DNA of 64,000 bases from Rhabditoides inermis (taxonomy: Eukaryota; Nematoda; Chromadorea; Rhabditida; Rhabditidae), in the NCBI GenBank assembly GCA_963966185.1, contig CAWZYM010000151.1, forward strand, positions 567,501 to 631,500. The letters run 5' to 3'. A program made the translations under genes and the position numbers. Numbering within the stretch: the first letter of the stretch is position 1; every line of letters begins with the position of its first letter. The notes under the pieces are model-generated. The model made no database searches, was not told the origin of the DNA, and was given only the letters and a program-made list of their open reading frames with translations. This document shows positions 49,070 to 62,063 of the stretch, in pieces.

Positions 49070-49522
49070 GCAATACAGAACTGACGGCTACGGATCAGGC
49101 CAGTGTGGATCTCCGACATCGCACATTGTGAGACATCACCGACATCCATAGACCTACCTCCTCTTGTCTCATAGACAAACTTTCTCAGTGCCGACTACTT
49201 TAGTTTGCTTTCAAGACATTCCGAACACCGTGTCCCATCTTGCTATACTTATATTGTGTTATTCGCCTAGATCGAATCTGTTTTATGTTTACTTTTTATT
49301 TATTTATCTCGATCCGTGTCAATGTGTGCATAGTTGTGTCAAAAAATAAACATATAGATATTTCATTTAAGAATTTTTATTATACTTGTGTGGCAGTCCT
49401 CTCTTTGATTTTCCCCCTTATGCCACGCGACTATATTACCGTAGCGGATCATCCCTCTCTCACCTTGCTCTCTCACCTCTCCTCTCTCTCTCTCTCTCTT
49501 CCCCTCTCTCTCTCTCTCTCTT

Positions 49523-49574
<52 letters not shown>

Positions 49575-50789
49575 CTAATCCAATAATCCACTCGCCGCCT
49601 GTGAGAACGGTGTAATACCCGTGGACACTGTTTGGATAACCTATTAGCCAAATTAGTGGATCTTATGGAGTTGTTAGTCTTTCAAGAGTGGCGCCTAAAC
49701 GTAGAGAACATATTATCTTGATAGAATACATCACATTTATACCGTTTCATTCGAAACACACGACGTGATCCCATTGCTGGTCATGGCTCCGTCTTATTGA
49801 TACCACTTTGGATGATTCAAATACATTTGGTTCTATAGTGTGGTTCATAAACCTTGGTGATCGCACAAAAGCGTGGAGGTGAAGGGGTGCTAAGTGGTCC
49901 GTAGGCGGTTGCGCAATGTTTTCGCAGCCCTCTAATGTGTCTAATCGGTCTCTGTGTCTCTCTTCTTCCGGACAGTCCGGAGGCGGTCTCCTTTGAGGGA
50001 TAGATTGTGTCATCCACAGGCATGAATGGGCTAATGTATAATGGGCGAGAACTATGCGGGGTTGCGCAACACTGACACTGTGTGGAAACGGTGGTCATAC
50101 GTCTCAGAAGTTGTGTATAGCACCTGTTTTGTTTGTAGAGTAGAGCAATAAATGGCGTATTATGCGTATCATAAATGGGGTGAAAGAGGTACGTTTCATC
50201 TCGACTATACCCTACACATTGTGCCTATACTGAATCAGTGCGTTTCATCTCGATAATAAAAAAAACAGCGTATTTATTATTACAACTTGCGAACGCATCA
50301 ATTTGCATAACATAAAATAATAGAATTGCGCCTCGACCACTGCCTTCTATCGGGGTCAACGCGGGTCAAGCCAGGTTCCCATGCTTTCTCTCTCTATCAG
50401 TCAATCGACACGCGACCGCGCCGCGCACATCAAAGACGCGGATTACATGGTCCCTTTATGGCCGGCTCACAGGGTCCGCTCCGCCACTTTACGAACTGTC
50501 CATTTGAGAACCATGTAAAGTTACGGCATTTATTAGCTGTCTATTTGGGAAGTTACCGAGAGAGGAAACCGACTAGTTTGTATTTGATGAGTACAGTCTA
50601 AAAGATACATTTGAGATTAGTAACCGGACACCGCACAAAAGTTTGGGGGACGACTTTGATCTAGCCGAGCCAACCTTCGCGTTCCCATGACGCTTCTGCT
50701 TCCTGCCTCAATTAGTCGCACTTTCCGCGGATATTCCAATATGCGACATCTGTTTTCACATCGCCCTTCAATTCCTCACTCACTTTCTC

Positions 50790-50836
<47 letters not shown>

Positions 50837-51665
50837 AATCGCGATTTGATTTCTTGGGAACGGCGGGTGCTCCTTTGAAGTATGCCTGTGTATTTGCGAT
50901 GTCATCTCGCGAATTCATGGACCGAGACCACTGCCTACCTGGGAAAATGATTTCGAATCTCAATGATCAAGATTTGGACAGATCTCACAATCATGACGTT
51001 TTTGGTCACAAACAAGTTGGGAAGGACATAACTCGAAGAGTACTTTACTTTACGCGTCTACTTATTACGAATCCAAGTTGCACATCCCAATTAACACATG
51101 TCAGCTGTCCCATTGTCTCGCACACTCAATTGATCCAATTGCGAGATCGCACAGGTAGATTACCGTACACCCAGTGAACTTCCGGCAGATTGGCTAATTA
51201 CAAGGCAGGTGATTGCGTGGTTTCCTTCTGCAAACACTCACAGCGGGTGGCTACTGTATGGATTACGGTAGGGTGAATCTGCGAATTAGTGAATAGAGTG
51301 TTTTGACGCAACACCCACTTGACAATACTGGTACTAGTACTTCCGGTGAGTGAGCGCATATCTCTCTCTCTCTCTCTCTCCTTTCTTCTTCTTGGCACCT
51401 CCCACCCTCCCAGTAATCTAGTGTCACAAGTGAGCTTGAGTCACCCTTCCCCCGGCCTTGAATTACCGTATGACATTGATTTCTCGCTTTCTCTCTTCCG
51501 TGGAGGCGATTTAGCGACATTTTCCCACGCCGTACTTGATACTACGGTATCACCTGCACACTCAAAAAGTGTTTCAAAAACGCGAGTCGGTGGGTGATTG
51601 ATAGTCGATTCGAACGTTGGCCGTCCACAAAAAGGTGTCGTGACAGATACACTCCCGGACCCGAG

Positions 51666-51702
<37 letters not shown>

Positions 51703-52870
51703 CCCCCCCCCCGTCAGGTAATAAAGTCTTCACACCTGTGCGGGATTACTGAAAGATTTATGTGCGAACTGGCTACGGTAGTCGCGGATCAAGCCACTTC
51801 CAGGGGAGAAAGACAATGGATCCAGGATTATGGTATTGTGATGGATCGATCACCACAAAACCGTATTTATTTTCACTGCGTAGTGAGTATGACAGGTTGT
51901 TTGAATAGTCATGCATTGAAAGTGAGCTTGGTTTAGAGTGAGATTCGCCGTTGGCAGTGTCAATTAGATGGTCAGGTATTTTGTCTAATTATGAACAGGT
52001 AAGCGCACCTCGGGCTACGCTCACTGCTGACAGGTGAGAGGTGAGTGAGTAGCAGTAATCCTGCCCCGGGGATACAGTGAGTAATTGGATTGATGCGTTG
52101 TGGATGCGTGTGTAAATGTTGTTCTAGTGATGCCAGACCGCATCTCTCTTGTCTACTCATTCTCTCTCCCTTTTCCCTGTTCTTTGTTTTCACTTTACAA
52201 AATCCGCGAACGTTGTCTCTCCTCGGTGATCGATTTGCTTGTCATCTCTCATCTTTTCTGTACGTCGTTTCTGCATGTTTCGTTACGTAACGCGCATACG
52301 TTTACCGCCGACACTCGATACGTTTTACGCGTGTGATACCATAATCTTATGTAAGAGTGAGCGTGAAAGGGGGCCACACTCGGAACGCCCCCTTCCTTTC
52401 CATTCAAAGTGAGACATGCGAGTGGGAGAGGGGGGAGACAAAGCGTCTCCCCTCTTCTCTCATTTCTTGCACTTCCTCTCTCTTTCCTTCCATTGATTAC
52501 ATTATAGTCCCGTGTACCATACTTTCCCATGCCTTCCGCAATAGACGCAAGCCTCGCTCTTTGATGTGGGATTTACGAACCGGAGGTGCCCTTTGTCTCA
52601 TGGTCCCCTAACTCGATTGTCTCCTTTATGATATGAATCAGTGCTACAGGCGGGCGCTTACCCTCTCTCCTATGGACCGACTGCCACAGGCTGGCCTGGC
52701 CCCTTGGTCACTCCCCTCAACCAACCCGCACATATCTCGCCCCGCCCCCTCACCAACCGCGCACTCTTCCCCACCCACTATGATGTCTCACTCACTCACA
52801 CTGCCGAGATTGTGTGTCGCGCTTCCATACGTTTTACGCATTACTCAATACGTTTCCATAAAACAATACA
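49069..52870. other. Intergenic, upstream region of Notch
   Basis: No gene was recognised. (CT)n tracts occur at 49480-49574, 50794-50833, 51361-51380 and 51666-51702. CSL/LAG-1-type heptamers (TTCCCAT or TTCCCAC) occur at 50376, 50682, 51522 and 52524, so the stretch may hold Notch regulatory DNA. Confidence 0.45.
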
Positions 52871-52876
52871 TTTCAG
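52871..52876 (+). promoter_or_regulatory. Possible trans-splice acceptor for Notch
   Basis: TTTCAG ends 54 bases before the ATG at 52931; no upstream coding exon was found. Confidence 0.35.
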
Positions 52877-52930
52877 GTGTGCTGCATGATCTTCTAAGTT
52901 ATTCCCACCTGTCTACACACTTCGGTCACT

Positions 52931-55900
52931 ATGATCGCGCGATTCGTCGTCGCGTCTATTTTGTTTGCGGCAGTCGCCGGAAAGTTCCTGCAAGGTTGGT
53001 GTACTGATTCATTTACTGTAATTATTGATTTATCGATTAATTATTGATTGATTGATTCAGGTCCGTGCCGTCGGGACTCTTGTTTCAACGGCGGCATTTG
53101 CCATAGAGGCATCAACAGCACTCATTGGTGCAGGTTAGTTCATTGATAAGATTCTCCCGCGCGCACCCTTTGATCTCATTTGACTATATCGATCGATTCG
53201 TACTTTGTTGTGATTGGATTCTCTCCTCGTGCCTCGCACCTCACGTTCTGACTCAGCTTGTCTCTTTTGTGAGCGCTGAATCACAGATCTTCCTCTCTCA
53301 CTCACCATCTGATCTACTCTTGTCTCTCATTCTCTGATCTACCCAGGCCACCCTTTGGATTGATGAGATCCCATCTATCTCACTCTTTCGCTTTCGCAGT
53401 TGCGCCATTGTCACCCCCGACTAATTACCGGTTTCGCCGCGTCTCAATCTCCTCTCAGCGCTCACTGATCATGTCACGTTATCGATACAGTATACCCAAA
53501 TATGATGTTCACAGAACCGCATGCGCGCTTTGTCACTCTGTTTGTATAACCAGCCATCTTTCTTCGTGGGGAGTAGCATGGGAACGCTGCCATTTCTATC
53601 ACACTATCACCACATCACAAACTGATAAGCACCTACGGTAGCTGAGGAGGTGAAGCGCTGATATTGCGTAATGTGTACTTGTCACTCATCCGTGTACCAC
53701 TCTGCCTCTCTCACTTCCGCGCACTCTCTCGCCCCTGTCTGTTTACCGTTCCCATGTTCCAATTTCACCCTTCCTTCCCTATTCAAGCGAACATCTGCTG
53801 CCACCCGCAGTGAATCGAAAAAAGTCTATGGGAAAGAGAAATGCGCGAGATGCTTATCTCAACATGCAACAATACGTATCACACAAATATTCGTTTAACA
53901 TGGAACGTTGCCGTACGTGTAAGATACGTTTAACATACTCGCTACGTTTCAGGTGTGAGGAGAACACTGCGGGTGCGAGGTGCGAGCGCGCGTGTCCCGA
54001 CATTTGCGCCAACGGGGGTCGCTGTGTGTTCGACGGAGACGAGAAGACGTGCCGGTGTCCGCTCGGTGAGGATTCGTTCCTTGGTCGCCGGGGTTGAGCC
54101 GTGCCGGGCAGAGTTGCCCTGGTCATTTATCAACCCCAGTGTCAACCGCGCGGTCTTTGTTCTCGACGCGCACTCTCGAGAATGGGACGCTTGCGCATTT
54201 CGAAAGTTTCGGGCACTCCCTCCCTGAAAGTCGAGTTTTACCGCAATCTCTCCAACCAGCCGCGGGCGCTCCTTTGAGGTTGGGAGGTAGTTAGGTGGCC
54301 AAGGTAACCGTATTATCGGCGCGGTTTGAAAACACGCACAGGCCTTGAATAGTTATGCGATGAGTCGCCCCCCTCTCTCTTTTTTGCGATGCCCACTAGC
54401 TGTCAATGAGGCGAGTGTGCTGCGTATTATGAATTGCCCCGGCATATGTGAGAAGAGACTCACATACCCACAAACCACTAGTGATTGAAGACCCATAACA
54501 CGTGCGGGTAAAGTTATACTGGGAAACGGAATGTGTAACATCTGAAGTGCTTAATTTGCATATTCAGGGTTCACTGGCAACCGGTGCGAGCTGCCGACGG
54601 ACAATGTGTGTCGTCGCGAGAAGCCGTGTGGGCGAAATGGAGTCTGTCGTCTGACCACATCCCAGGAGCACTACACATGTGATTGCAAGCAGGGATACGC
54701 GGGTGAGTCTTTAAATTATTTGAAACTCTCATTTCACACACAACACACTGCATCTGCTCGCAGTCTGTCAATACCGCATTGACATGTCGATTGATTTACT
54801 CGCTGTGTCGGCGCCTCTCAACCGTCTTTCATAGGTCCGCATGAAACCGTGCCGCTCCCAGCTGTCGCACTTCCCAATGTTTCCGCAATTTGTACGCAGT
54901 TTGAAGTCGCGACATATGGGCATAACTTAGTAGTAGCAGTAACATGTGTAGGAACGTCGGGGCAGGTAGATGCGATCTCTCTTGGAAGTCGCCGACCCCA
55001 ATTGAGACACGCGGATCATCCAATCTCTTTACTACCGCGCAATGAATCTACCGCACTGCCACAAAAGACGCCCGTGGGAACGCGACACTGTGTTTTTGTG
55101 TGGGTGGTCCGGACGATTTACGAGCGCCAATTTTGCTGATCCTGATTTCGCTCCCGGCTATCAGAGAATTAGAGATAGCGATCGGCTGGGAGGTCCTAGC
55201 TCATAAATTAATGGGCGAGTAACAAGGACGATAAATCAGCGGAGGCGCCTGCCACACGCCGCGCGCTTTTTCACACTCTCCATTCTCTCACTTCATCCCC
55301 TCTTTCGAATCTTTTGCACTTGTTGAAAAAAGGGGTCGTCGTCAGTCATACCGTACTGCCGGCGAGAAAAGAAAGAGAAATGATGATTGTTGTGTAACGT
55401 TCCCAGCGCCAAAGTTTGACCTTCACAGCCTAACGGCCTGCCGGCCAGCCGAATTTCGGGAATTGGCCAGTCACGCAATCATTGTCTCTCTGGGAATACT
55501 GTAACCGGTGACAGTAATTACGACAATCGTTGCAGGACCCGACTGCTCTCTGAGCTCGCTCGCTTGTCCGACTTGCGTCTACGGAAAGTGTGACGGCAAG
55601 CGGTGCGTGTGCGAGGATGGCTATACCGGAATCAGGTAACTACCGCACTCCTGAAAGTACTGTATTACCGTAATCATTCAGGTGCGACCGCGACATCGAC
55701 GAGTGTCAGGAGCAGCCCTGCATTCACGGAAAGTGCATCAATAAGGTACGGTAAGCTATAAAAAGTAGCCTTCAGAGAGAAGAGAGAGTTTGAAACACGG
55801 CGCTTCCTCAGTGTTCCTTTTTTACAACGACAACCTGTCACTCTGACTCTCTCACATATGCACACTCTCTCACCCACCGTCTGTCCTCTGGCGGTATCCC

Positions 55901-58900
55901 GAAAGACTAGCGAGTCTACGCGTCATTGCTCTTCTGTACCCCAGCGCGCAAGTTTTTGCCGAGCCTTTGTGAGGGGACGGCAGTTCCTTATCTGTCAATG
56001 CACAGCACTCAATATACAATACACAACAGTATTCATACAGTTTCATTTGCAGCACGGTTCGTACATCTGCGAGTGCGAAGAAGGCTTCAAGGGAGAACAT
56101 TGCGACGAGAAGCTGTCGAGGTCGGACTGTTCCGAGAAGCTGCCCTGTCTGAACGGAGGATTCTGCGAGTACGACTCCAACAGAACCTGCGTCTGCCCTC
56201 CGGAGTTCATAGGTACTGTACGGATACTGTTGCAATACGTTCCTAGAATACGTTTGACCCGGATTGTTGTGCCGGGTCGGTGGCATAATGACAGTGTCTC
56301 TCTCGCCCGGCTATTCATGTAATCCCCCACTTGATGCGGCAATCACTGTATAGAAGGAGAGAGGGGAGTATTTGCATAGGCGTACTGTAGTGCGATGAAG
56401 AGAGCTGGATGGTGTAAAGAGTGTTTGCTCAGCGCATTACCCCCTAGATCCCTTGGTTTGAATCGGGAGAGGAATCGATGGAATGGAAATCAGTGAGTAA
56501 ACAAAATAGTAAACAAATTGCAGGCGACTTTTGTGAGATCGACGTGGATGAGTGCGCGACGCGCCCGTGTGCGAATGGAGGGAGCTGTATGAATGCCAAG
56601 GGCGGCTACGAGTGCATATGCGTCAACGGATACGAGGGAGACAACTGCGAGTTCAACAAGGACGACTGTGTCGGACAACCGTGTGGAGACGGCGCCACCT
56701 GCATCGACGAACTCGCCAAGTTCACCTGCGTCTGCCCGCCCGGAAGGACAGGTACGGTAGCTGGGTATACGGTAGTGTCATTGGCGCACCTTTTCAGGAA
56801 TCGTGTGCGAGCACGAGGACAAGTGTCACTCCCACCCCTGCCAGTCGGGCATCTGCGAGACGGACCCAATGAGCGGCGACTACTCCTGCCGCTGCCATCC
56901 CGGATTCAAGGTACCGTATCCCTAGCTGATTACTGTAATACCATAATCCAGGGCGATCACTGCGAGGTGGACATTGACGAGTGCGCGGCAATGAACCCGT
57001 GCTATCACGGCGGCATCTGTCGCAACCTGCCCGGCAACTTCACCTGCGACTGTCCTACGGTGAGTCGGGTTACTGGTTACTGTACTTACCGTACTTTCAC
57101 AGGGCTACGACGGGGTGTGGTGCGAGCACATCGTCGATGTGTGTGCGGACAGCCCGTGCCTGAATCAGGGCACATGCATCGACCGACTCGGCTGGTTCGA
57201 GTGCGCATGCATGCCGGGGTACGGCGGAGAGAGGTGAGAATTCCAAGCTCCAACTCTTCCGCTAGTACTTCTTTCTTTTGCAGTGTGTCATAGTTCAAGT
57301 ATTGATTGCTTGACTTGTTTGACCATCTCCCCTTTCAGGTGTGCGAAGCGCTGTTCCCCTGGCTTCACTGGCTTCGCGTGCGATGAGCGCGTGCCGAGCT
57401 GCCAGATGGACGGCTGTCTCAATGGCGGAGTGTGCCGCGACGATGGAAACTGCGCCTGCACACGAGGATTCACTGGCTTCCGGTTGGTATCCCTTCTCCC
57501 TTTTCGTAGTTTTTCGCGTGTTCTCTCCCGCGGGCATATCCCGCCCGCTCTCTCTTATCTTCACGTGCAGTCGTGTCCGAGTGGTTAAGGAGATTGACTA
57601 GAAATCAATTGGGCTCTGCCCGCGTAGGTTCGAATCCTGCCGACTGCGAACTTTTTGCCAATTGCACATTGCAGATGCGAGGTGGGCGGCGATCCGTGCG
57701 CGGCGATGTCGTGCTTCGGACGTCAGATCTGCGTGCACGACGACAAGTCAGCGACTGGCGCGTCCTGTGTGTGCCCCAAGGGCTACACCGGCTTCGGCTG
57801 TCGGCAGCAGATCGACGAGTGCGCGTCGAACCCCTGTCAACATGGGGGAACATGCACCGACCTCGATGCGGACTATGAGTGCTCCTGCCCGGCGGGCTAC
57901 CATGGAAAGAACTGCGAGCTGTCCGTCGACCACTGCTTCTCTTCCCCCTGTCTCAACGAGGGACAGTGCATCAACGAAGCCGACGGCTACGTGTGCCACT
58001 GCCAGCCGGCATTCTATGGCGACCGCTGCCAGACCAAGAGGGATCCGTGCAAGAAGAACAGGTGAGTAGAGGATATTATTTAATTGTTCGATAAAGTCTA
58101 AGGATGGATTATGTCGAAAATGTAATACAGAAACGAACATCCTCTCTTCTAGGTGCGACAACGAAGCGGTCTGCGAGCCGACTGCCAACTACCGCAACTA
58201 CACGTGCAAGTGCGGCGAGGGATTCGCGGGACGCTACTGCGAGACGGTGAGTTACCAACGTCACTCAATGACGTCATGGTTGTCATTTCAGGACGTGGAC
58301 GAGTGTGTGGAGAGTCCGTGCAAGAATGGCGGAGCGTGTGCCAACACCCATGGCTCGTTTGCATGCCAGTGCCCCCAGGGATTCGCCGGACGCACCTGCG
58401 AACGCAACGTCGACGACTGCGCCAACGGTTTGTTTATTGTTTGTTTACTTGTTTACATGCTCTTTTCCAGCTCCCTGTCTCAACAACGGCTCGTGCATCG
58501 ATGGTCTGGCCGACTTCACATGTGTCTGTCCGGCCGGGTTCACCGGCAAGCGCTGCTCGATCGATATCGACGACTGCGCCGAGAGCCCGTGCATGAACGG
58601 AGCGACCTGTGTCGATGGGGTGAGTACTGTAGGTACAGTATGACTTCAAGTTACCGTATCCCTAGGTGAACAGCTACGAGTGCATCTGCCGCGCCGGCTT
58701 CTCGGGAAGGGACTGCCACATCAACGACGACGACTGCCGTCCGGGGTGAGTGGATAGATGCGTGGTGACAACCGGTTGGCGCGCGCGTGTCTGCCTCTCT
58801 TCATTTCGCGCACTCTCTCGCTCGCATTCCCATATGGACAGGTGTGTGTGTCACATCATAGACACACGCGACATGACAAGTATGGGAAACGAAGGGCCAT

Positions 58901-59025
58901 GGGGGGATACGGTGCTACAGTAAACGTACGCAACTGTTTTATTGGCGCGTGGATTAGCATAGGAGCAGAGGCGGCGCGTGCGTGCCCCGAGTAATTTATG
59001 GATTGGCCCCCTATGCGGTAGGGAG

Positions 59026-59057
<32 letters not shown>

Positions 59058-61620
59058 CAATACGTCAAGGGATTTGTCGTGACACGTGTGGGAACCTAGA
59101 CGTTTTTGGAGGGCAGATGGCAATGAAATGTGTAAAAGTAAACAAACAAACAAGTAAACAAAACTTTTAGACTCTGTCTGAACGGCGGTCGTTGCGTGGA
59201 CGCTGTGGATGACTACAGATGCGAGTGCGGACGCGGGTTCACCGGAAAGAACTGTCAACTGCACGTCGATGTCGACAAGTACAACCATACCGACAAGTGA
59301 GTTTATTTCTCTCTCTCTCTCTCTCTCTCTCCCTCTCTCTCTCTCTCTCACCTCCCTCTCATCCAGGCTGGAACGTGACACGTGCGATCGGAATGGCTGC
59401 TCGGAGCGGGCTGGAGATGGGGTGTGCGACGGCGAGTGCAACTACTATGCGTGCGGCTTCGACGGCGGCGACTGCTCTGCCAAGGGACAGCCCTACTCGC
59501 GATGCGATGCCGCCAGCTACTGCGCCCATGTCTTCAGGGACGGGAAGTGCGATCCGGTGGGTAGACTCACTTTACAACTACTTGTCGATTACTTATTCAT
59601 TACCTATAAAATACTATTCAGATCTGCAACCGAGAGGAGTGTCTGTTCGACGGGTTCGACTGCGAGTCTCCGGTGAGGAGATGTGCCCGGCAGGAGTACT
59701 GCCGAGCGAAGTTCGACGACGGACACTGCGATGCGGCGTGCGACAACGAGGCGTGCGGCTTCGATGGAGGCGACTGCGAGAGACAAGAGGCCACGGTGAG
59801 TGGGCAGAGATGACGTCATAGCTGAAGGAGGGTATTGATTTATCGATTTCAGCTCACCGGCGACGTGGTAGTCACCGTGCTCACCGACCCCGCCCTTTTC
59901 GTCAACCGCACCGCCAACTTCTTGATGACTCTGTCTCAGAAGCTGAGGGCGTCTGTGAGGTGGGTAAACAAAGAAGTAAACAAGTATTACAACCACAACA
60001 ATCAAACAAACAACCTTTCAGGATCAAGAAGGACTCGGATGGTGCGATGGTGTTCGAGTGGTTCGGGGACGGCTCGCAGGGCGCGCGACTCGCCTATCCC
60101 GCCGATACCCTGCTGGAGGTGAAGTACGGCGGACAGATCCGGATGAAGAGGGGTGTCGAGCTGCGAGGAGTGGCTGTCTGGATACAGGTACGCCAATCAC
60201 TACTTACTATCTTACTCACATCTTCCAGATCGACGTGGCCTCCTGCGAGCGCGATTGTTTCTCTGATGTGGACACTGTGGCTCGGTATATGGGAGCCGCC
60301 AATGCGAAGGAGAATCTGGTAGAGGGAATGCCGGTGTACTCCGCCATTGCACACACTCCCAACAGAGAGGCCGGAAAGGACAATGGAGTCGTGTTCGGTG
60401 AGTGCGCGCTCTCTCTCTCCCTCTCTCTCTCTCTCCCCCTCTCTCTCTCCCTCCCTCTCTCTCCCCCCCTCTCTCTCTCTCTCTCTCTCAACGTGTCGCT
60501 TCCAGGTGTGCTTACGGCTGCCGTCGGAGTCATGATGGTGATGACAGTGCTGGTTGTTCTGCAGCAGAGGGAGAGGAAGCGCCGGCTCATCAAGGCCCCC
60601 GTATGGATGCCCCCCACGGAACAGCAATGTGGGTACAACACACATATCATGTATCCCTGCTACCCACTCTTAAACTAAAGTGTTCTTCAATCATTCTTTT
60701 ACCTTATTCCCTTTCCAGTGTCTTCCAAGATGTCGATCCTGTCCCAGTCGGAGGCGTCCCTCCAGGCGGCCATCTATCAGGAACAGATGTACGGAATCAA
60801 GCGACAGCGGCTCGACATGAACCACTACGCCACCCACACACAGATAGTGCAGCAGCAGCAGCCGCAGAGGGTGAGTACGGTATTAGGTATACGGTAACCC
60901 AATCTCTTCAGGTCGAGTACGTTCCGGATGCGAAGCCCGTGTACCCTGAGCCCTCTGCCATGCACCTGGAGTGTGCGGGGAAGGAGGCCCTGGTATCCCT
61001 GGACGCGGCACGAGTGAATGAGAAGACGCGGTTCGGACGGACTCCTCTCCATCTCGTATGCGAGGCGAGCGGCAAGGAGGTGGAACAGCAGTTGGCTGAC
61101 GCACAGAAGCTGCTCGCGGCTGGCGCGGACATCAACAACAGGGACGATGGTGAGTGACTCTCTCTCTCCCTCTCTCCTTCTTCTTTCTCCCTCTAATCAT
61201 GAATGTGTTCCAGACGACGACACCCCTCTGATGCTGGCTGTCCGCTCGCACCAGGTGGCTCTCGCCTCCCTGCTTCTCTCTCGCGGCGCCTCCCCCACCA
61301 TCCTCAACCACCGCCTACAGTCTGCCATCCATGTCGCCGCCCACTGCTGCGACCTCCGCATGGTGCAGCTTCTCCTGCAGTACGATGCTGTCAAGGACGA
61401 GGTACCGTAACATTACAGTAGCATTCACAGTACAGTATCCTTACCTAGAGCCATTCACAGTACAGTATCCCTAATACCGTATACCTAGCTGGACAAGGGC
61501 GACGCGCGGTGTCGGACGCCTCTGATGCTGGTAGCGGCGAATGACATGATGGGACACGAGATCGCAGCTGAACTGGTGGCTGCGGGGTGCGATGTGAGCA
61601 CGGCAGGCGATAAGGTGAGT

Positions 61621-61671
<51 letters not shown>

Positions 61672-62022
61672 CTTCTCTCTCCTTCTCTCTCCATCTCTCA
61701 ACTCTCTCCTTTCCAGGGCTCTCTCTACTACACCGGCCGCACCGCGCTGCACTACGCGGCGCAGGTGAACAACGTGAAGATGATCCGCTACCTGATCAGC
61801 CAGCAGGCAAACAAAGACGCGCAGGATGTCGAGGTGGGTGGCTTATCACTATATCACTATCAGATCAGAGTGATAACCATTTCAATTGCAGGAGTGCACG
61901 CCCATGTTCCTCGCGGCAGGAGAGGGACGGCTCGCGGCTGTGAAGATTCTCGTGGAAGCGGGAGCATCTACTGAGATCACCGACCAGAAGGAGAGGACAC
62001 CCAGGGACTATGGTGAGCATCG

Positions 62023-62063
<41 letters not shown>

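Noticed and set aside
57573..57878. Plus-strand frame covering the tRNA and the start of Notch exon 13
   Set aside because: It is out of frame with the EGF repeats and runs through the tRNA gene.
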